Both the position numbers and the translations under genes were made by a program. This document shows, piece by piece, positions 37,491 to 47,579 of a stretch of 52,815 nucleotides of DNA (positions within the stretch are counted from its first letter, which is position 1; the number at the start of each line of letters is the position of its first letter). Under the pieces are notes generated by a model. That model did not search any database. It worked only from the letters and a program-made list of their open reading frames with translations, and had not been told where the DNA came from. Source of the DNA: an uncultured Acidimicrobiaceae bacterium (GTDB lineage: Bacteria; Actinomycetota; Acidimicrobiia; Spongiisociales; UBA5794); assembly GCA_947258985.1 (NCBI GenBank), contig CAMYKI010000030.1:1-52815 (forward strand). The letters are read 5' to 3'.

Positions 37491-38179
37491 CAGTTCTTCT
37501 TCCCTACCTCAGCTCGCGCCAGCTCGGCGGAGTTGTAGGCGGCGAGCAGTGCCGGCGGGAAGATCTCCTCGGCGCGCTTGCCGCGTGCCTTGGCAACCTC
37601 GTCCGGCCTTTGCTGGCCGAGTAGAGCCTCCATGGTCGCCTTCGCCACATTGATATGTGTCGGCGAACCTTGGGACTTGGCCAGTACGTCGCGGATCCCC
37701 GCAGCTTCGAGGATCTGACGGACTGCGCCGCCGGCGATGACCCCGGTACCGGGGGCGGCGGGCTTGAGCAGCACCCGGGAAGCGCCGTGCACCCCGGTGA
37801 TGGTGTGAATGATCGTCTGGCCTGCCATCGGGACGGGAACCATGCCCTTACGAGCAAGCTCCATGCCCTTCTGGATAGCGGTCGGAACCTCTTTTGCCTT
37901 GCCGTAACCGACACCGACTCTGCCCTTGCCGTCGCCGACTGTGACCAGCGCCGTAAAGGAGAATCTCCGGCCACCCTTGACGACCTTGGCAACGCGGTTG
38001 ATCGCGATGACGCGCTCGTCGAACTCTGGTACGGGCCGGGCGCGCTCGCGGCGTCTGCCACGATCCCGACCGCCTTGACCGCCACGACCGCCTTGACCGC
38101 CGCGACCGCCCTGGCCTCGCCCACGATCCTGGCCGCCGCGACCGCCCTGACCACCGTCCTGTGGATTCTGTGTCGTCAC
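37490..38179 (-). CDS. rpsE: 30S ribosomal protein uS5 with Gly/Arg-rich N-terminal extension
   Basis: The core from about residue 48 ([25 protein letters not shown]) to about 215 is ordinary uS5 with the RNA-binding double-stranded motif and [10 protein letters not shown]. The first 47 residues are unusual: repeats of GGRGGQ and DRGRG, about a third glycine and rich in arginine, like an RGG box. Start is GTG 38179 with AGGAG upstream. The C-terminus ends EVGKKN. Confidence 0.96.
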   Translation of the reverse strand: MTTQNPQDGGQGGRGGQDRGRGQGGRGGQGGRGGQGGRDRGRRRERARPVPEFDERVIAINRVAKVVKGGRRFSFTALVTVGDGKGRVGVGYGKAKEVPTAIQKGMELARKGMVPVPMAGQTIIHTITGVHGASRVLLKPAAPGTGVIAGGAVRQILEAAGIRDVLAKSQGSPTHINVAKATMEALLGQQRPDEVAKARGKRAEEIFPPALLAAYNSAELARAEVGKKN

Positions 38180-38198
38180 CGCGTACTCCTGTTTCTGC

Positions 38199-38552
38199 CT
38201 AGAACTTCAGGCCGCCCTTGCGGGCAGCGTCGGCCAGGGCTTTCACCCGGCCGTGATAGTGGAATCCTCCGCGATCGAAGACGACCGCATCAATACCAGC
38301 ATCTCCGGCGCGGGCAGCGACAAGCTTGCCCACCTCGGCAGCGGTATCGACCGAAAGGGTCTTCTTACGCAATTTCTTTTCTTGCGAGGACGCCGCCGCC
38401 AAAGTGCGGCCGGCATCGTCGTCGATAACCTGCGCATAGATATACCGGTTGCTCCGGTACACGGCGAGGCGCGGGCGTGCCGCATTGCCGTGCACGTTCT
38501 TGCGCACTCGATTGTGACGGCGACGACGGGCGTCGGTCCTCGTGCCTCTCAT
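38199..38552 (-). CDS. rplR: 50S ribosomal protein uL18
   Basis: A 117-residue uL18 that binds 5S rRNA ([36 protein letters not shown] core). The ATG overlaps rplF by four bases. Confidence 0.96.
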   Translation of the reverse strand: MRGTRTDARRRRHNRVRKNVHGNAARPRLAVYRSNRYIYAQVIDDDAGRTLAAASSQEKKLRKKTLSVDTAAEVGKLVAARAGDAGIDAVVFDRGGFHYHGRVKALADAARKGGLKF

Positions 38553-39091
38553 GCTGTGACTCCTGCCTTACCTGCCTTGCGGCGCACGTGCTCACCGACG
38601 TAGCGGATACCTTTGCCCTTGTATGGCTCCGGGGGCCGCACCTTACGGATGTCGGCGGCCACCTGGCCGACCAATTGCTTATCGATACCACTCACGCTGA
38701 TCTTGGTGTTCTCGGGGACCTCAAAATCGATCCCTGCAGGTGCCTCGATCTGGACCGGGTGGGAGAAACCGACGAGCAGTTCGAGTGATTTGCCCTTCAG
38801 CGAGGCGCGATACCCCACGCCCACCATCTCCAGGTCCTTCTTATAGCCCTCGGATACACCGACAACCATGTTGTGGAGCAATGCTCGGCTGAGACCGTGC
38901 AACGCACGAGTGTCGCGCTCATCGTTGGCGCGAACCACCTCGACAGTGCCCTCATCGATGTTGAACGACATCCGCGAGTCGAAGCTGCGTTCGAGGGTGC
39001 CTTTTGCTCCCTTGACCGTAACGTCCGATCCACTGACCTTGACCTCAACACCGGCGGGCACCGGCACGGGGCTTTTACCTATCCGGCTCAT
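38549..39091 (-). CDS. rplF: 50S ribosomal protein uL6
   Basis: A 180-residue uL6 ([17 protein letters not shown]) with the closing [24 protein letters not shown]. Confidence 0.96.
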   Translation of the reverse strand: MSRIGKSPVPVPAGVEVKVSGSDVTVKGAKGTLERSFDSRMSFNIDEGTVEVVRANDERDTRALHGLSRALLHNMVVGVSEGYKKDLEMVGVGYRASLKGKSLELLVGFSHPVQIEAPAGIDFEVPENTKISVSGIDKQLVGQVAADIRKVRPPEPYKGKGIRYVGEHVRRKAGKAGVTA

Positions 39092-39094
39092 ACG

Positions 39095-39490
39095 TCACCA
39101 AACCTCACAAAGCACTTCGCCGCCGACATTGCGCCGACGCGCTTCCCTGTCGGTCAGCAAACCGTCGGACGTGGAGACAATCGAAACTCCGATGCCGCCG
39201 CGGACCCGCTCGATGTCGCCTGCACCTTTGTAGACGCGACGTCCCGGACTGGACACGCGAACGATTCCGGAAAGGACCCGGTCGCGGTCGTTCTGATACC
39301 GCAGCGTGATGGTGAGCTCCTTGCCCACCTTGGCGTCATCGACCTTGTATCCATCCAAGAAGCCCTCGGAAGCCAGGATCTTTGCGATCTCTTCCTTGAG
39401 CTTCGATGACGGCATCGACACCTGCGGCTTCAGAGCCTGATTGGCATTGCGAATCCGCGTCAGCATGTCGGCGATTGGATCTGTATTCAT
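39095..39490 (-). CDS. rpsH: 30S ribosomal protein uS8
   Basis: A 131-residue uS8, starting [17 protein letters not shown] and ending GGEVLCEVW. ATG 39490 shares one base with the uS14 stop. The reading 23 codons further upstream is not family-like. Confidence 0.96.
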   Translation of the reverse strand: MNTDPIADMLTRIRNANQALKPQVSMPSSKLKEEIAKILASEGFLDGYKVDDAKVGKELTITLRYQNDRDRVLSGIVRVSSPGRRVYKGAGDIERVRGGIGVSIVSTSDGLLTDREARRRNVGGEVLCEVW

Positions 39491-39675
39491 TACCAAGACG
39501 CCTTTCTGACTCCGGGGAGCTCGCCACGATGGGCGAGTTCGCGCACGCATATGCGACACATCCCAAACTTGCGCATGTAGGCGCGGGGACGACCGCAGCG
39601 CCGACAGCGGTTGTAAGCACGAACCTGATATTTCGGCTTACGATTCGCCTTGGCGATCATCGACTTCTTCGCCAT
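39490..39675 (-). CDS. rpsZ: 30S ribosomal protein uS14, zinc-binding type Z
   Basis: A 61-residue uS14 with both CxxC pairs ([20 protein letters not shown]), so it is the zinc form. ATG 39675 shares one base with the rplE stop. Confidence 0.95.
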   Translation of the reverse strand: MAKKSMIAKANRKPKYQVRAYNRCRRCGRPRAYMRKFGMCRICVRELAHRGELPGVRKASW

Positions 39676-40232
39676 CACACACCTGCCTGTTGCTGGCGGA
39701 ACGGGAATCCGAAAGCGTCGAGCAGAGCCTTGCCCTGATCGTCGGTTTCGGCGGATGTCACAAATGTGATGTCCATTCCCCGCACCTTCTGAACTTTGTC
39801 GTAGTCGATCTCCGGGAAGATCAACTGCTCATCAACGCCGAAGCTGTAGTTGCCTCGACCGTCAAAACCTTTCGGGCTGAGCCCACGGAAGTCTCGGATC
39901 CGGGGAATCGCCGCGGAGACGAGCCGGTCGAAGAACTCCCACATGCGTGGTCCACGCAACGTCACCGAGGCGCCCACCGGCAGGCCTTCGCGCAACTTGA
40001 AGTTGGCGATCGACTTGCGGGATCGGCTTACCTTGGGATGCTGACCCGTGATGATGCGTAGATCCTCGACGGCACCGTTGATCAGCTTGCCGTCTTGAAC
40101 GACATCGCCGACACCCATGTTGACCACGATCTTGACCATGCGCGGCACCTGCATCACGTTATTCAGCTCGAGCTGTTCCTTGAGCTGAGCGCGGACATCG
40201 GCGTCGTACTTCTCTTTGAGACGAGGAGTCAT
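39675..40232 (-). CDS. rplE: 50S ribosomal protein uL5
   Basis: A 185-residue uL5 ([29 protein letters not shown]). ATG 40232 overlaps the rplX stop by four bases (ATGA). Confidence 0.96.
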   Translation of the reverse strand: MTPRLKEKYDADVRAQLKEQLELNNVMQVPRMVKIVVNMGVGDVVQDGKLINGAVEDLRIITGQHPKVSRSRKSIANFKLREGLPVGASVTLRGPRMWEFFDRLVSAAIPRIRDFRGLSPKGFDGRGNYSFGVDEQLIFPEIDYDKVQKVRGMDITFVTSAETDDQGKALLDAFGFPFRQQQAGV

Positions 40233-40537
40233 CCGAGATCCCTCCCACACTTCCGGCAGACGCGGTACTTGCGGCCTTCGTCGTCGCGGCGGGAACCGAT
40301 TTTGGTGGGACCGCAGTCCGGGCAGACGATCATGACGTTGGAAGCATCGATAGGCATGTCCTTGTCGATGATCCCGCCCTGCATGGTCTGTCCCTGAGGA
40401 CGCTGATGGCGCTTTGCGGTCGCGACACCTTCGACGATCACCCGGTTCTTGTCCGCGATGACGCGCGCCACCTTGCTCTCGGTTCCTTTGTCCTTGCCCG
40501 AAATGACCCGGACTGTGTCACCGGTCTTGAGCTTCAT
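40229..40537 (-). CDS. rplX: 50S ribosomal protein uL24
   Basis: A 102-residue uL24 with the KOW motif ([13 protein letters not shown]). The C-terminus has two CxxC pairs (CPDCG, CRKCG), so it can bind zinc. I chose ATG 40537, one base overlapping rplN; a GTG precedes it. Confidence 0.94.
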   Translation of the reverse strand: MKLKTGDTVRVISGKDKGTESKVARVIADKNRVIVEGVATAKRHQRPQGQTMQGGIIDKDMPIDASNVMIVCPDCGPTKIGSRRDDEGRKYRVCRKCGRDLG

Positions 40538-40905
40538 CACAGCACCTCCGGCGCCATCGAGACGATCCGCATGAACTTCTTGTCACGCAGTTCGCGGCCG
40601 ACCGGCCCAAAGATGCGGGTACCTCGAGCTTGCTGTTGATCGTTGATGATCACACATGCGTTGTCGTCGAAACGGATGTAGGTACCGTCCTTGCGGCGGC
40701 TCTCCTTGCGGGTCCGCACTACAACGGCTTTCACTACATCGCCCTTCTTGACGCCACCACCCGGGATGGCATCTTTGACCGTCCCGACGATGATGTCGCC
40801 GAGTCCGGCGTAACGGCGCGACGAGCCACCAAGCACGCGGATGCAGAGAAGCTCTCTCGCTCCACTGTTGTCCGCGACCTTGAGTCGCGTCTCTTGCTGA
40901 ATCAT
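40537..40905 (-). CDS. rplN: 50S ribosomal protein uL14
   Basis: A 122-residue uL14 ([22 protein letters not shown]) with normal length and the [25 protein letters not shown] ending. Confidence 0.96.
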   Translation of the reverse strand: MIQQETRLKVADNSGARELLCIRVLGGSSRRYAGLGDIIVGTVKDAIPGGGVKKGDVVKAVVVRTRKESRRKDGTYIRFDDNACVIINDQQQARGTRIFGPVGRELRDKKFMRIVSMAPEVL

Positions 40906-41159
40906 CGGGCTCTCTCCACTACTTCGCTGACACGCCAGCGCTTGGTCTTTGACAATGGTCGGGTTTCGTCGATCCGCACGGTGTCTCCGACATGCGCGTC
41001 GTTCAGCTCATCGTGAGCGTGGAACTTCGAGCGTACCCGTACGGTCTTGCCGTACTTGGGGTGCCGCTTCGAATCGACGACCTCTACCGTAACTGTCTTG
41101 TCCCGCACATCGGAAATCACAACGCCGACACGGCTCTTTCTGCGTCCTCGTTCAGTCAT
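40902..41159 (-). CDS. rpsQ: 30S ribosomal protein uS17
   Basis: An 85-residue uS17 ([27 protein letters not shown]). ATG 41159 overlaps the rpmC stop by four bases; the start nine codons upstream is not used. Confidence 0.95.
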   Translation of the reverse strand: MTERGRRKSRVGVVISDVRDKTVTVEVVDSKRHPKYGKTVRVRSKFHAHDELNDAHVGDTVRIDETRPLSKTKRWRVSEVVERAR

Positions 41160-41377
41160 CGCGCTTCCTCCTGGAGACGCTCCCAAGCGGTGATCTCTTG
41201 CTCGCGGATGATCGTGCTGATCCGAGCCACCTCCCGCCGAACCTGACGGAGACGGCTCGTGTTGTCGAGCTGGTTCGTTGCCATCTGGAATCGAAGGTTG
41301 AAGAGTTCCTCTTTCGCTTCGTCTAGTTTTTCTGCGAGCTCGGCTGCATCCAGAGCTCTGAGATCGAGCGCTTTCAT
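41156..41377 (-). CDS. rpmC: 50S ribosomal protein uL29
   Basis: A 73-residue uL29 ([31 protein letters not shown]) with a helical hairpin. The ATG shares one base with the rplP stop. Confidence 0.95.
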   Translation of the reverse strand: MKALDLRALDAAELAEKLDEAKEELFNLRFQMATNQLDNTSRLRQVRREVARISTIIREQEITAWERLQEEAR

Positions 41378-41781
41378 CAGTCCTCCCGACTTACGAACTT
41401 GGTCTTGACCGGTAGCTTGTTCCCGGCGAGTCGCATGGCTTCACGAGCCAGATCCTCGTCGACACCGGCCAGCTCGAACATCACACGGCCCGGCTTGACC
41501 ACCGCAACCCAGTACTCAGGGTTGCCCTTGCCGGAACCCATACGGGTCTCGGCCGGTTTTTCGGTGACCGGCTTGTCCGGAAAGATGTTGATCCAGACCT
41601 TGCCGCCGCGCTTGATCTTGCGAGTCATCGCAACACGAGCGGCCTCGATCTGACGTGCGGTGATCCACCCAGGCTCCTGTGCCTGGAGACCAAACTCCCC
41701 GAACGTCACGCGGGTGCCGCCCTTGGCCTTGCCGGCCATACGCCCCGTTTGGACCTTGCGGTACTTGGTTCGCTTAGGCAT
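41377..41781 (-). CDS. rplP: 50S ribosomal protein uL16
   Basis: A 134-residue uL16 ([22 protein letters not shown]). I chose ATG 41781. It overlaps the end of the acidic ORF by eight bases; an ATG six bases upstream is an alternative. Confidence 0.95.
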   Translation of the reverse strand: MPKRTKYRKVQTGRMAGKAKGGTRVTFGEFGLQAQEPGWITARQIEAARVAMTRKIKRGGKVWINIFPDKPVTEKPAETRMGSGKGNPEYWVAVVKPGRVMFELAGVDEDLAREAMRLAGNKLPVKTKFVSRED

Positions 41782-41980
41782 CAGCATCGGGCTTCACCTC
41801 CTCGTCGGGTGTCTTGTCTTCGGCTGCCTCAGCAACCTCTTCCTTCGCCTCGGGCTCGGGAGCCGCTTCCTCAGTTACGGTCTCGGCAACCGCCTCTTCC
41901 GCGACCGGCGTTTCTGCAGCAGCTTCAGTTGCTTCTTCGGCCGCAGCTTCAGTTGCTTCTTCGGCCGCAGCTTCAGTCAC
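41774..41980 (-). CDS. acidic Ala/Glu-rich ORF between rpsC and rplP
   Basis: A 68-residue, almost purely Ala/Glu/Val/Thr/Asp sequence with a repeat of the EATEAAAE type (about 2.5 units), then [21 protein letters not shown]. It starts at a GTG that overlaps the rpsC stop (GTGA) and ends inside the rplP start region. No domain is visible. Its frame, extended upstream past the GTG, stays open for eight codons before a TGA. This suggests that it may be the acidic tail of uS3 cut off by a one-base shift rather than a separate gene. Confidence 0.55.
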   Translation of the reverse strand: MTEAAAEEATEAAAEEATEAAAETPVAEEAVAETVTEEAAPEPEAKEEVAEAAEDKTPDEEVKPDADA

Positions 41981-42879
41981 GGTCTCGGCGCCTCGGATCG
42001 TGCCATCTCAAAAGCGTCCTTGGCATCAGCGGTAGAGATCACCTCGGGGGTTTCTTCGCTTCGCTTGCCGCGTCGCTTGCCACCACCGGCCTCGATGAGG
42101 CGCTTGCCGCCACCGGCTTCGATGATGCGTCGCTGGGTACCGCCCGCGGCTTCTTCGGCCCGGGACTTGGCGCTCTTGCGGCGCCGCTGTGCCGGTCCGC
42201 CGGCTGCGAGCCTCGCCTCTGCGGCGATCTTCTCACGGCTGGCGGCGAGCGAGGGAATGACCTCACCCTTATAGACCCACACCTTGACGCCGATGGCGCC
42301 CACGGTGGTCCTGGCGGTTGCTTGTCCGTAGTCGATGTCGGCGCGCAGGGTGTGCAGCGGAACCCGACCTTCGAGATACCACTCGCGGCGGCCCATGTCG
42401 GCGCCACCGAGGCGCCCTGCTGCCTGCACGCGGACACCCTCGGCGCCGGCGTTGAGGGCGGTGGAGACCGCTCGCTTCATTGCCCGCCGGAAGGAAACCC
42501 GCCCTTCGAGCTGGTCGGCGACGCTCCGCGCCAACAATGCGGCGTCGGTTTCTGCGTTCTGTACCTCGTTGACGTTGAACTTGACGATCTTGCCGGTCAT
42601 CTTCTCGAGACCGGACCGAAGGCGCTCCGCCTCCGAGCCGCCACGCCCGATGACAACACCGGGCCGGGCGGTATGAACGTCGACCTGGACCTTCTTGTCG
42701 CCGATGCGCTCGATGTCGATCCGGGACACGGCACCGCGGGTGAGCTCCTTTTGGAGGTAGCTGCGCACGTCCCAGTCTTCGTTCACATGGTCGGCGTAGT
42801 CAATCTCTGAGTACCAACGTGACTTCCAATCGGTGACAATTCCGAGACGGAAGCCATATGGGTGGATTTTCTGGCCCAT
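41977..42879 (-). CDS. rpsC: 30S ribosomal protein uS3 with long C-terminal tail
   Basis: The core (about 1-215) is ordinary uS3 with the KH domain (RPGVVIGRGGSEAERLRSGL). The tail is rich in Arg/Lys (QRRRKSAKSRAEEAAGG) and has two copies of IEAGGGKR, then a more acidic end. Total 300 residues. It begins [15 protein letters not shown]. The next acidic ORF overlaps its stop by four bases. Confidence 0.95.
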   Translation of the reverse strand: MGQKIHPYGFRLGIVTDWKSRWYSEIDYADHVNEDWDVRSYLQKELTRGAVSRIDIERIGDKKVQVDVHTARPGVVIGRGGSEAERLRSGLEKMTGKIVKFNVNEVQNAETDAALLARSVADQLEGRVSFRRAMKRAVSTALNAGAEGVRVQAAGRLGGADMGRREWYLEGRVPLHTLRADIDYGQATARTTVGAIGVKVWVYKGEVIPSLAASREKIAAEARLAAGGPAQRRRKSAKSRAEEAAGGTQRRIIEAGGGKRLIEAGGGKRRGKRSEETPEVISTADAKDAFEMARSEAPRP

Positions 42880-43235
42880 CAGGCATCCTCTCCTTCGAAG
42901 TCATCTTCGTCGGCCACGACAATTGTTATGTGGCTGGTGCGCTTGTTGATTCGAGTGGCACGGCCCCGGGCCCGGGGACGCCACCTCTTGAGCGTCGGTC
43001 CCTCGTCGGCGAATGCCTCCGAGATGAACAGTTCGTCCGCATCCAACGCAAAGTTGTGTTCTGCGTTTGCGACCGCCGAATTCAGCACCTTCTTGATGGT
43101 GGGAGCGGCACGGCGGTTGGTGAAATCGAGCGTAGCCCTGGCGTCGTCGACGGGCATGCCGCGCACGAGATCGAGGACCAGCCGCACCTTGTATGGCGAC
43201 TGCCGCACGTACTTAGCTTCAGCTCGAGCTTTCAT
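42879..43235 (-). CDS. rplV: 50S ribosomal protein uL22
   Basis: A 118-residue uL22 ([26 protein letters not shown]). The loop near 90 ([21 protein letters not shown]) lines the exit tunnel. The ATG overlaps the rpsS stop by four bases. Confidence 0.96.
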   Translation of the reverse strand: MKARAEAKYVRQSPYKVRLVLDLVRGMPVDDARATLDFTNRRAAPTIKKVLNSAVANAEHNFALDADELFISEAFADEGPTLKRWRPRARGRATRINKRTSHITIVVADEDDFEGEDA

Positions 43236-43510
43236 GCTCTCCTCGTCGATCTTTCGCCGCCGTGACCGCGGAAGGTTCGGGTCTGGGCAAATTCGCCGAG
43301 CTTGTGCCCGACCATCGATTCACTGACGTACACCGGAACATGCTTGCGACCGTCGTGCACAGCAATCGTGTGCCCGACCATCTCAGGAGTGATCGTCGAA
43401 CGACGACTCCACGTCCGGATTACCTTCTTCTCACCTTTGGCGTTTGCCGCTTCGACCTTGTTGATCAGGTGGTCGTCGACAAAGGGCCCTTTCTTCAGAC
43501 TGCGAGCCAT
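43232..43510 (-). CDS. rpsS: 30S ribosomal protein uS19
   Basis: A 92-residue uS19 ([19 protein letters not shown]). I chose ATG 43510; the frame stays open upstream but only through the duplicated rplB end, which is out of frame. Confidence 0.96.
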   Translation of the reverse strand: MARSLKKGPFVDDHLINKVEAANAKGEKKVIRTWSRRSTITPEMVGHTIAVHDGRKHVPVYVSESMVGHKLGEFAQTRTFRGHGGERSTRRA

Positions 43511-43512
43511 GT

Positions 43513-43545
43513 CTACCTCCGGCCCTTCTTGGTGCGCCGGCGAAC
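43513..43545 (-). repeat. partial duplicate of the rplB 3' end
   Basis: On the minus strand this segment reads [14 protein letters not shown], the same ten-residue ending as uL2 (stop at 43602). The two DNA segments differ by about five bases in 33. It lies in the 91-base gap between rplB and rpsS. Confidence 0.65.
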
Positions 43546-43601
43546 ATGCAGAACCGAAGGTTGTGCCAATCCGTCGCCTGTGTTCTGTCGACAAGCCATG
43601 G

Positions 43602-44435
43602 TCATCTCCGGCCCTTCTTGGTACGGCGACGGACGATGTACTTGTCGCTTGCTTTGTTCTTCTTCCGGGTGCGGCCCTCCGGCTTGCCCCACGGGCTCAC
43701 GGGGTGCCGGCCACCCGAGCTGCGACCCTCGCCACCACCAAGAGGGTGATCGACCGGGTTCATGACCACGCCACGGGACTGAGGGCGTTTGCCCTTCCAG
43801 CGGCTGCGTCCTGCTTTGCCGATCTTGACGAGTTCGGCGTCCGGGTTCCCGACCTGGCCGATGGTTGCCCGACAGCCGAGCTCGACCTGACGCATCTCGC
43901 CGGAAGGCAGCCGCAGCAGGGCGTATCCGCCTTCCTTCGACATCAACTGGATGGCCGTGCCGGCGGCGCGGCCCAACTTGGCTCCCCCGCCGGGGCGCAT
44001 CTCAACGGCGTGCACCGTAGTGCCGGTCGGGATGTTGCGCAGCGGAAGGGCATTGCCGATGTTGATCTCGGAGCGTGAGCCCGATTCGAGGACGTCGCCG
44101 ACCTCGAGCCCGAGCGGCGCGATGATGTAGCGCTTTTCGCCGTCGTGATAGTGCAGTAGGGCGATTCGGGCGTTCCGATTCGGGTCGTATTCGATTCCGG
44201 CGACCGAAGCCGGGACACCATCCTTGTTGCGACGGAAATCGATGATCCGATAGCGACGCTTGTGGCCACCACCGCGATGTCGCGACGTGATTCGCCCGTA
44301 AACGTTGCGCCCGGAAGAACTCTTCTTCTTGTCGAGCAAGGTCTTCTCGGGATCGCTCTTGGTGACACTCTCGAAATCCGAGACAGTCTGGAACCGGCGA
44401 CCCGGTGATGTCGGTTTTAGTTTCTTGACACCCAT
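43602..44435 (-). CDS. rplB: 50S ribosomal protein uL2
   Basis: A 277-residue uL2 with the peptidyl-transferase-centre stretch [31 protein letters not shown] chose ATG 44435 ([14 protein letters not shown]), which follows rplW by one base. Confidence 0.96.
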   Translation of the reverse strand: MGVKKLKPTSPGRRFQTVSDFESVTKSDPEKTLLDKKKSSSGRNVYGRITSRHRGGGHKRRYRIIDFRRNKDGVPASVAGIEYDPNRNARIALLHYHDGEKRYIIAPLGLEVGDVLESGSRSEINIGNALPLRNIPTGTTVHAVEMRPGGGAKLGRAAGTAIQLMSKEGGYALLRLPSGEMRQVELGCRATIGQVGNPDAELVKIGKAGRSRWKGKRPQSRGVVMNPVDHPLGGGEGRSSGGRHPVSPWGKPEGRTRKKNKASDKYIVRRRTKKGRR

Positions 44436-44436
44436 A

Positions 44437-44727
44437 TCAGACCTCGAAAATGTCGATCGAACTGCCCACAGCGAGCGTGACGAGGGCACGTTTGGTGTCC
44501 GGGCGCTTGCCCATCTTCCATCCCGTGCGCTTGGTCTTGCCTCTGCGGTTGATTGTGTTGACCCGGGTCACCCTCACGTCGAAGATCTCGGCGATTGCCT
44601 GCTTGATCTCCGTCTTGTTGGCGCGCTTGTCGACAACGAACGTGTAAGTGTTGAAATCCTGAATCAAGTCGTATGACTTCTCGGATACCACCGGCTCAAA
44701 GATGATGTCTCGCGGGTTCCGTTTCAT
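44437..44727 (-). CDS. rplW: 50S ribosomal protein uL23
   Basis: A 96-residue uL23 ([22 protein letters not shown]) that forms the tunnel exit docking site. The ATG overlaps the rplD stop by four bases. Confidence 0.95.
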   Translation of the reverse strand: MKRNPRDIIFEPVVSEKSYDLIQDFNTYTFVVDKRANKTEIKQAIAEIFDVRVTRVNTINRRGKTKRTGWKMGKRPDTKRALVTLAVGSSIDIFEV

Positions 44728-45418
44728 GATGCGTCCTCAGCGCTGGTGGACTCGGTGTCCTCAGCCCCGGCATCACGAACCTGTGCGGCATGCTCTTCCG
44801 TCCCCCGCGGTGTGCCTTGACCCAGCTCCAACGTGCCCTGGCTCATGACGATGGTGTCTGCCCACAGGACGTCGTAGGTGTTGGCCTGGCCGACGCTGCT
44901 GGCGATGACTCCGTCGAGATTACGGAACGACTTGATCGCCACCGTCTCGTGGTTCTCCGCAAGCAACAAGACCTTGCCTTCGATGCCCATGGCGTCGATG
45001 AGGCCGACAGCCTTCTTCGTCTTTGGCTGCTCCCAGATATCGAACGACTCGACGACCTTGTCACGGAGAGTGCGCTCCGCAGTGCAAGACGCTTCATCTT
45101 CTTTGGTGTGCGCTGTGAATAGTCCCGCGGCTTGGGTCCGTGGGCGACACCGCCACCGGCCCATTGCGGAGACCGGATGGAGCCGTGCCGGGCACGGCCG
45201 AGGCCCTTCTGACGCCAGGGCTTGCGGCCACCACCACGTACCTCGCTGCGGGTCTTGGTCGAGTGGGTGCCGGCCCGAGCGGCAGCAAGCTGAGCCGTGA
45301 CGACCTGATGCATGACGGCCTCGTTGGGCTCGATGCCGAAGATGCCGGGCTCGAGGTCGACGGTGCCCTTCTTCGCCCCGTCGGCGGTATAGAGATCTGC
45401 AGTCGGCTTGTCAGCCAT
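44724..45418 (-). CDS. rplD: 50S ribosomal protein uL4, interrupted by a one-base frameshift
   Basis: The N-terminal part ([18 protein letters not shown]..., then [30 protein letters not shown] and [12 protein letters not shown]) lies in one frame from 45418. The C-terminal part ([40 protein letters not shown]... to 44724) lies in another. The change is near 45058-45075; the total of 695 bases is one short of a whole number of codons, so one base is missing. The expected 231-residue protein is normal for uL4, with an acidic tail. Because uL4 is essential, an assembly or sequencing error is the most likely cause. Confidence 0.85.
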
Positions 45419-46049
45419 TGCTCTTCACCGCCTCTCGCATTACCAGCACGGCGCCCTTGGGTCCGGGAACCGCACCGCGCACCATTACGACGTTGCGTTC
45501 GGCATCCACCTTGACCACGTCGAGATTCATCATCGTGACGGTGTCGCCTCCCATGCGGCCCGGAAGCCGCTTGCCCTTGAAGACGCGGGCGGGCGTGGCG
45601 CACGCACCAATGGCCCCGGGAGCGCGGTGGACTTTGTGCACACCGTGGCTGGCACCCTGGCCCTGGAAGTTGTGACGCTTCATGACGCCGGCGAAGCCTT
45701 TGCCCTTGCTGATGCCGGTGACATCGGCCTTCTCCCCCTCGGAGAGCACGTCTCCGATGGTGATTTCCTGCCCCAACTCGAAGGAATCAGGGTCGTCCAC
45801 CCGCACCTCGACGATGTGCTTCGAGGGTGGCGTGTCGGACTTGGCGAAATGACCAGCGGTTGCACGGTTGACCTGCTTGCTCGCCATCTCCTTGAAGGAG
45901 ATCTGGATGGCTGAGTAGCCGTCGCTTCCGGCGCGCTTGATCTGAGTCACCCGGACCGGACCGGCCTTGATGATGGTGACGGGGATGGCCCGCGCCTCAT
46001 CATCAAAGACCTGGGTCATGCCCAGCTTCTCTCCGAGGATTGTCTTCAC
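45411..46049 (-). CDS. rplC: 50S ribosomal protein uL3
   Basis: A 212-residue uL3 ([18 protein letters not shown]) with the [21 protein letters not shown] core. Its end overlaps the rplD start by eight bases. Confidence 0.96.
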   Translation of the reverse strand: MKTILGEKLGMTQVFDDEARAIPVTIIKAGPVRVTQIKRAGSDGYSAIQISFKEMASKQVNRATAGHFAKSDTPPSKHIVEVRVDDPDSFELGQEITIGDVLSEGEKADVTGISKGKGFAGVMKRHNFQGQGASHGVHKVHRAPGAIGACATPARVFKGKRLPGRMGGDTVTMMNLDVVKVDAERNVVMVRGAVPGPKGAVLVMREAVKSNG

Positions 46050-46357
46050 CTCTTGATCTCCACTTCTACGCCGGCGGGGAGATCGAGGCGCATCAGGGAC
46101 TCAACGGTCTTGGGCGTGGGCTCAAGAATGTCGATGAGTCGCCGGTGAATGCGCATCTCGAAGTGCTCCCGGCTGGTCTTGTCTACGTGCGGTCCGCGGA
46201 TCACGCAATAGCGATGAATCCGGGTCGGCAGCGGCACCGGACCCTTGATCTTCGCTTGGGTGCGAATCACGGTCTCTGCGATCTTGCGCGCCGACTCGTC
46301 GACGACCGAGTGGTCGTACGCCTTGAGCCGAATGCGGATCCGATGTTCGTCTGCCAT
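46046..46357 (-). CDS. rpsJ: 30S ribosomal protein uS10
   Basis: A 103-residue uS10 ([19 protein letters not shown]). It is the first gene of the S10 part of the operon, directly after tuf (13 bases). Confidence 0.96.
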   Translation of the reverse strand: MADEHRIRIRLKAYDHSVVDESARKIAETVIRTQAKIKGPVPLPTRIHRYCVIRGPHVDKTSREHFEMRIHRRLIDILEPTPKTVESLMRLDLPAGVEVEIKR

Positions 46358-46370
46358 CTTCTAAGTCCTC

Positions 46371-47564
46371 TTACTTGTTGATCTTGGTTACGCGGCCGGC
46401 GCCGACGGTGCGGCCACCCTCACGGATAGCGAACCGGAGACCCTCGTCCATAGCGATCGGCTTACCCAACACAACCTGCATCTCAGTGTTGTCACCAGGC
46501 ATCACCATCTCAGTGCCCTCAGGCAACGAAACCGCACCAGTCACATCCGTCGTCCGGAAATAAAACTGCGGCCGATACCCATCAAAGAACGGGTTATGCC
46601 GCCCACCCTCTTCCTTAGTCAACACATACACCTGACCATCAAACTCAGTATGCGGAGTGATCGAACCCGGAACAGCAACCACCTGACCCCGCTCCACCTC
46701 ATCCTTACCAATACCCCGAATCAACAAACCAACATTGTCCCCAGCCTGCCCCTCATCCAACAACTTACGGAACATCTCCACACCAGTAACCGTCGTCTTC
46801 TGCAACTCACGCAGACCAACAATCTCAACAGCCTCACCAACATGAATCACACCAGTCTCAATACGACCAGTAACCACCGTGCCCCGACCAGTAATCGAAA
46901 ACACATCCTCAATAGCCATCATGAACGGCTTATCCGTCTCCCGCTCCGGCTCCGGAATATAAGAATCAACAGCATCCATCAACTCATTGATACTCGCCAC
47001 CGCAGCCTCATCATTCTCCTCCAAAGCCTTCAAAGCAGAACCACGAACCACCGGAATATCATCACCAGGAAACTCATACTCAGTCAACAAATCACGAACC
47101 TCGAGCTCAACCAGATCCAACAACTCCTCATCATCAACCTGATCAGTCTTGTTCATATACACAACAATGTAAGGAACACCAACCTGACGAGCCAACAACA
47201 CATGCTCACGAGTCTGCGGCATCGGACCATCAGCAGCCGAAACCACCAAAACAGCACCATCAACCTGCGCCGCACCAGTAATCATGTTCTTCACATAATC
47301 AGCATGACCCGGCATATCAACATGCGCATAATGACGATTCTCCGTCTCATACTCCACATGAGCAATCGCAATCGTGATACCACGCTCCCGCTCCTCAGGA
47401 GCCTTATCAATATCATCAAAAGCAGTGAACTCGGTCGCACCAGTACCAGCCTCAGCCAACACCTTCGTAATAGCAGCAGTCAACGTCGTCTTACCATGAT
47501 CAATATGACCCATCGTCCCGATGTTCACATGCGGCTTAGTCCGCTCGAATTTCGCCTTCGCCAT
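46371..47564 (-). CDS. tuf: elongation factor Tu with atypical codon usage
   Basis: EF-Tu, 397 residues, brings aminoacyl-tRNA to the ribosome. The P-loop GHIDHGKT (about 19-26), the DMPGHAD switch and NKTD are intact. A clean AAGGAG ribosome site precedes the ATG. The codon use is the odd point: in codons 16-54 (47403-47519), 22 end in T, 15 in G, only 2 in C and none in A. By contrast, 11 of the last 17 codons end in C, like the rest of the window. The DMPGHAD form is not the DAPGHAD usual in actinobacteria. Lateral transfer or gene conversion is likely. Confidence 0.97.
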   Translation of the reverse strand: MAKAKFERTKPHVNIGTMGHIDHGKTTLTAAITKVLAEAGTGATEFTAFDDIDKAPEERERGITIAIAHVEYETENRHYAHVDMPGHADYVKNMITGAAQVDGAVLVVSAADGPMPQTREHVLLARQVGVPYIVVYMNKTDQVDDEELLDLVELEVRDLLTEYEFPGDDIPVVRGSALKALEENDEAAVASINELMDAVDSYIPEPERETDKPFMMAIEDVFSITGRGTVVTGRIETGVIHVGEAVEIVGLRELQKTTVTGVEMFRKLLDEGQAGDNVGLLIRGIGKDEVERGQVVAVPGSITPHTEFDGQVYVLTKEEGGRHNPFFDGYRPQFYFRTTDVTGAVSLPEGTEMVMPGDNTEMQVVLGKPIAMDEGLRFAIREGGRTVGAGRVTKINK

Positions 47565-47579
47565 CTCTGCTTCTCCTTG

